Shown: one piece after another, positions 60,936 through 64,000 of the stretch
How the letters are laid out: each line of letters begins with the position of its first letter
How positions within the stretch are numbered: position 1 is the stretch's first letter
Assembly (NCBI RefSeq): GCF_018408575.1
Contig: NZ_AP023418.1
Span: 1,888,415-1,952,414, forward strand
DNA: 64,000 nt
DNA from: Vescimonas coprocola
GTDB taxonomy: Bacteria; Bacillota; Clostridia; Oscillospirales; Oscillospiraceae
Direction: 5' to 3'
Position numbers and translations under genes: made by a program
Notes under the pieces: generated by a model
The model's input: the letters and a program-made list of their open reading frames with translations, nothing else
Database searches by the model: none
What the model was told of the DNA's origin: nothing

Positions 60936-62288
60936 TTACTCCCGGCGGCCCGCCGTGCCGGGGATGCCCAGCTCCTCCCGGTACTTGGCCACGGTGCGCC
61001 GGGACAAAACACAGCCCTTCTGCTCCAGCAGGCACCGCAGCTTTTCATCCGACAGGGGATGAGCCTTGTCCTCCCCGTCGATCAGCTCCCGCAGCCGCAG
61101 CAGCACCGCCCGGCGGCTGACATCGCTGCCGTCCGGGGCTGGAGCGGAGAAAAAGTAGCTCAGGGGGAACACCCCCTGCCGGCACTGGAGGTACTTGTCC
61201 TTCACCGCACGGCTGACGGTGGACAGATGCACGTCCAGCGCCTGTGCCGCCTCCGTCATGTACATGGGCCGCAAGGCACGGGGTCCATCCCGGAAGAATG
61301 CCTGCTGCCCCGCCGCCACGAACCGGGCGCAGCGCAGCATGGTGCTCTCCCGCTGCCGCAGGGCAAACAACACGTTCTCCGCCTGCACCAGCTTCTCCGC
61401 CAGATACTTTTTGACCTCCGGATCATCCGTCTGGCGGTACAGATCCTGATAATACCGGTTCAGGTGCAGCATGGGGGCCGGACGCCGGTGGTCATCGCAG
61501 ACGAACTCCCCCTCCTGCTCCACCACAAACACATCCGGGTACACCATGGGGGCCGGCTCCGGCGGGCTGAACTGTCGCCCCGGCCGGGGATCCAGCTGCC
61601 GGATGCGCTGCTGGGCCCGGCGCACCTCCTCCTGCGAGATATGCAGGGTCTGTGCGATCTGGTGATAGCGGTTCCTGGCCAGCGCCTCCAGATGATGCAG
61701 CACGATCTGGGTGGCGGGGCCGTCGTCTCCGATGCGCTGCAGCTGCAGGTACAGGCACTGGCTCAGATCCGCAGCCCCCACTCCCGCCGGCTCCAGCGTC
61801 TGCAGCCGTGCGATGCCGCGGCGCAACTCCTCCTCCGGCACACCAGCCCCGGCGGCCAGCTCCTCCGTCGGCACGGTGAGGTACCCGCTGTCCTCCAGAC
61901 AGCCCACCAGATAGTAAAGCAGCTGCCGCTGCCTCTCCGGCACCTCCAGTCCGGCGATCTGGCGGCACAGAAAGCTCTCCAACGTCTCCGCCAGACCGCC
62001 ATCGGTGCCGATACGGTTCATGGGGGAGTCCTCTTCCTCCTGATTGGGCCGCTCATAGTAGCTGTTCTGGCGGTCGTTTTCCTCCAGCCAGCGCCAGCGG
62101 TCCAGCCAGCGCTCGGCCCGCCGGGTCAGAGGCTCCTCCTCGTGGGGCAGCTCCAGCTCCACCGTGGGGTTTTCCTGCGCCACGCTCTCCAGATACTCCC
62201 GTATCTCCAGCCGCCCCATTTGCAGCAGCCGCAGACTATGCAGCTGCCGCATGGACAGCTGTTGTTCCTGCCTCAGCTCCAGTTCCAC
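60936..62288 (-). CDS. rpoN: RNA polymerase sigma-54 factor
   Basis: This 450-residue alternative sigma factor needs an ATP-driven activator to melt DNA. Region I at the N-terminus (QEQQLSMRQLHSLRLLQMGR) is present. An acidic region II follows (DSPMNRIG vicinity), then the core-binding domain, the helix-turn-helix (YMTEAAQALDVHLSTVSRAV) and the C-terminal RpoN box (LSRRTVAKYREELGIP), which reads the -24 element. The start is GTG with GGAGG eight bases upstream. Its own promoter is sigma-A type. No activator gene lies inside the window. Confidence 0.97.
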   Translation of the reverse strand: MELELRQEQQLSMRQLHSLRLLQMGRLEIREYLESVAQENPTVELELPHEEEPLTRRAERWLDRWRWLEENDRQNSYYERPNQEEEDSPMNRIGTDGGLAETLESFLCRQIAGLEVPERQRQLLYYLVGCLEDSGYLTVPTEELAAGAGVPEEELRRGIARLQTLEPAGVGAADLSQCLYLQLQRIGDDGPATQIVLHHLEALARNRYHQIAQTLHISQEEVRRAQQRIRQLDPRPGRQFSPPEPAPMVYPDVFVVEQEGEFVCDDHRRPAPMLHLNRYYQDLYRQTDDPEVKKYLAEKLVQAENVLFALRQRESTMLRCARFVAAGQQAFFRDGPRALRPMYMTEAAQALDVHLSTVSRAVKDKYLQCRQGVFPLSYFFSAPAPDGSDVSRRAVLLRLRELIDGEDKAHPLSDEKLRCLLEQKGCVLSRRTVAKYREELGIPGTAGRRE

Positions 62289-62348
62289 TGTGCTTCCCTC
62301 CCGGATCTCCCTGCACGGGATTTTTTTGTTATCATATTATCATAGTTT

Positions 62349-62377
62349 ATTATAGTGCATCCACCGCCCCGGCGCAA
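62349..62377 (-). promoter_or_regulatory. Sigma-A promoter of rpoN
   Basis: On the minus strand the -35 TTGCGC (62372-62377) and -10 TATAAT (62349-62354) are 17 bases apart, about 60 bases upstream of the GTG start. Confidence 0.75.
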
Positions 62378-62392
62378 GCCGTTTTTTCGCAG

Positions 62393-62435
62393 GGAGACCG
62401 CAGCGCCGCCGTGTTCTGCGTCCGCTGCGGTCTCC
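62393..62435. terminator. Hairpin between the enolase-like gene and the rpoN promoter
   Basis: A 13-bp perfect stem GGAGACCGCAGCG/CGCTGCGGTCTCC with a 17-base loop lies upstream of rpoN. It may end read-through from the enolase-like gene. A T tract is missing on the minus strand. Confidence 0.5.
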
Positions 62436-62463
62436 TACTTGAGGGGGTGTAGAGATCAAATTG

Positions 62464-62479
62464 GTAAAAATATTTTTAC
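62464..62479. promoter_or_regulatory. Perfect 16-bp A/T palindrome
   Basis: GTAAAAATATTTTTAC is an exact palindrome in the roughly 270-base gap between rpoN and the enolase-like gene. It may be an operator or a simple A/T cruciform. No regulator is identified. Confidence 0.4.
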
Positions 62480-62558
62480 GTCGTATCCGATTTCATTAAC
62501 TATTTTGTAAAAAATCTTGTATTTTCCCTTAGTATCTCTTACAATAGGGGCAAGTACC

Positions 62559-63830
62559 TCAGAACTTCACGAAGGGCGAGAAGTCGAAGGGCTTGGCTGC
62601 CGGCAGCTCCGTCTCCGCCCGCAGCAGAGAGTTGACGATGTGAATGGCGTGACCGAATTTGGGCGGGCCCAGCTTCACCGCCGCCGCTCCGCCGGCGATG
62701 CCCATGTCCGCCACAGGGTCGTCGCTGACGCCGCCCGCCCGGATGGAGGGGATGGAGAACATTCCGTGCTCCACGGCATAGCGCTGGGCTTCCATAGCCT
62801 CCGTAACGGTCCCCACCTGATTGGGCTTAAAGACGAAGGCCCCGCAGGCCCCCATGTCCAGTGCCTTGCGAAGATAGTCGATGTTGGTGACGGTGAGGTC
62901 GTCGCCGCAGAGGGTGGTACGATCCAGCGCCTTGGCGGCCTTCACCCAGCCCTCCCAGTCGTTCTCGTCCACCGGATCCTCGATGTAGAGGAAGTTGTAC
63001 TTCTCCGTGGCCTGCTTCAGGATGCCGATGATCTCGTCCAGATCCACCTCCCGGCCGCAGTAGTGATAGGTACCCCGCTTGGCGTCGTAGATCTCGCTGA
63101 AAGCGCAGTCCATATGGAAGGCGATCTTCTCCTCGCAGTGGCAGCGCTTGGCCGTCTCATAGAGGATATCCAGACAGTCCATGAAATCGGTGCTGGGGGC
63201 CATATACTCCGACATGGCGCCGATCTCCGGACGGCGGCCCCCCTGAAACTCCCGGATGACCTCCGGCAGCTTCTTATAGACCTTGCAGAGGATCTCCGTA
63301 GCCTCAGCGATGGAGGATGCCTTATAGGGAACAATGGTGGTCTCCTGCACCGGCATGGTGTCGTCCTCATAGCTGCCTCCGGCGAACATATCCGAGGTGG
63401 GCAGGGGGATGGTGCGAATGTCACCGGGGTTCAGATAGCGGTACTGGGACACATGGCGCAGCTGGCATCCGGCCCGCATGACCGCCAGCGACGTGCTGTA
63501 CGTGACATTGCCCCCCAGACGGGACTTGTTGGGGGTGCCGTCCAGCTCCATGAGACGGCGGTCCAGCGCCTGCTGGTCCAGCACGTCCATGCCCCGGATG
63601 GCAGGCAGGACCACCTTCTCCGCCATCTCCACGGCCTTGCGGACGCCGTTGCCGTCATAACGGCTCCGGTCACCGTCCCGCAGCACCATAGCCTCGTGTT
63701 CCCCGGCGGAGATACCGGAGGGGGACGCTGCCCGGCCCATGGTGCCATCCTCGGTGATGATATCCACCTCCAGCAGGGGCTTTCCCTTGCAGTCGATGAT
63801 CTCTCTGGCCCGCAAATCCTGAATTTTCAT
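62559..63830 (-). CDS. Divergent enolase-family protein
   Basis: This 423-residue protein aligns with enolase over its full length: MKIQDLRAREIIDCKGKPLL, SPSGISAGEHEAMVLRDGD, LMELDGTPNKSRLGGNVTYS, FLYIEDPVDENDW, CGDDLTVTN and FKPNQVGT. The base lysine in FKPNQVGT and one in AAVKLGPPK are kept. The loop SHRSGET, which carries the catalytic histidine of glycolytic enolases, reads SIRAGGV here, and the GDEGGFAP motif is replaced by GAMSEYMAP. It may still process 2-phosphoglycerate, because the upstream neighbour is a glycerate 2-kinase, or it may act on a related substrate. The start has TAAGGAGG upstream. Confidence 0.85.
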   Translation of the reverse strand: MKIQDLRAREIIDCKGKPLLEVDIITEDGTMGRAASPSGISAGEHEAMVLRDGDRSRYDGNGVRKAVEMAEKVVLPAIRGMDVLDQQALDRRLMELDGTPNKSRLGGNVTYSTSLAVMRAGCQLRHVSQYRYLNPGDIRTIPLPTSDMFAGGSYEDDTMPVQETTIVPYKASSIAEATEILCKVYKKLPEVIREFQGGRRPEIGAMSEYMAPSTDFMDCLDILYETAKRCHCEEKIAFHMDCAFSEIYDAKRGTYHYCGREVDLDEIIGILKQATEKYNFLYIEDPVDENDWEGWVKAAKALDRTTLCGDDLTVTNIDYLRKALDMGACGAFVFKPNQVGTVTEAMEAQRYAVEHGMFSIPSIRAGGVSDDPVADMGIAGGAAAVKLGPPKFGHAIHIVNSLLRAETELPAAKPFDFSPFVKF

Positions 63831-63842
63831 AATAGTTCCTCC

Positions 63843-64000
63843 TTACTCCTGTGTACCGATGTACAGCACATTAAAATCGCACAAATTGGTTCCCGTGTTC
63901 CCGGTGAGCACCGTATCCCCCAGCGGCTCCAGCGCCTCATAGGCGGCGTGCTCCCGCAGCGCCTTCCGCAGGTCGATGCCCCGCTCTGCGGCAGCAGTCC
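63843..64000 (-). CDS. Glycerate 2-kinase (MOFRL family), C-terminal fragment
   Basis: Only the last ~51 codons are inside the window. They end LTGNTGTNLCDFNVLYIGTQ, close to the TGPTGTNVNDL signature that terminates MOFRL-type glycerate kinases. The enzyme phosphorylates glycerate to 2-phosphoglycerate. The stop codon lies 12 bases before the enolase-like ATG and overlaps its ribosome binding site, so the two genes form an operon whose products could work in sequence. The N-terminal part lies beyond the right edge. Confidence 0.75.
   Translation of the reverse strand, partial: TAAAERGIDLRKALREHAAYEALEPLGDTVLTGNTGTNLCDFNVLYIGTQE

Noticed and set aside
1-64000. tRNA or rRNA genes
   Set aside because: No cloverleaf with a TTCGANTC-type arm or rRNA core segment was recognised by eye. 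A dedicated scan (tRNAscan-SE, Infernal) would be decisive.

Overview
The window is a piece of chromosome from a GC-rich member of the Clostridia, most likely an Oscillospiraceae-type gut bacterium. The evidence is a canonical S10-spc-alpha ribosomal cluster that carries a KOW-domain gene between map and infA, a Zn-type S14, CtsR/McsA/ClpC, DivIVA and SepF, an archaeal-type ProRS, and Hfq in the miaB-mutS-mutL-miaA-hfq order. The genus is inference. I saw no rRNA, tRNA, CRISPR array, phage or transposase gene.

Layout. Positions 1-15737 (minus strand) hold rpsJ through rplQ with secY, adk, map, infA and rpoA. The cluster is driven by a consensus sigma-A promoter at 16032-16060 and interrupted by two structured non-coding spacers, 15232-15428 before rplC and 8435-8855 between rpsN and rpsH. 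proS, an ABC exporter and a LysR regulator follow on the minus strand. From 20411 to 22534 lies a locus of very small products: a 26-residue membrane peptide, a non-coding RNA, a zinc-ribbon protein, a 21-residue peptide and a 2[4Fe-4S] ferredoxin. Three of its promoters share the same 32-bp upstream block. RNA modification genes (trmN6, rsmI) come next, then recG, corA and lepA on the minus strand. Four tandem copies of the last 86 bp of lepA sit behind its stop codon.

The second half holds ctsR-mcsA-clpC, pyk, and an aromatic-amino-acid-type ABC transporter behind a Tyr/Phe-rich leader peptide and an intrinsic terminator, which looks like a classical attenuator. It continues with rluD/lspA, miaB-mutS-mutL-miaA-hfq (mutL is frameshifted), and a HlyD-like protein with yggS-sepF-divIVA. 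After these come assorted single genes (HAD, DUF3592, nucleoside phosphorylase, DUF2156). Next is a NhaC-type antiporter with a mandelate-racemase-family dehydratase behind a near-perfect sigma-54 promoter. rpoN (sigma-54 itself) lies convergent to that operon. The right edge holds a divergent enolase-family protein lacking a canonical catalytic histidine, cotranscribed with a glycerate 2-kinase (MOFRL) gene cut by the window.

The points most worth a second look are the lepA 3'-end repeat array, the Tyr/Phe leader attenuator, the shared-operator small-RNA/small-protein locus, the sigma-54 circuit, the mutL frameshift and the atypical enolase. All coordinates were read by eye from the sequence. 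Functional names rest on motif recognition and gene order, not on database searches.
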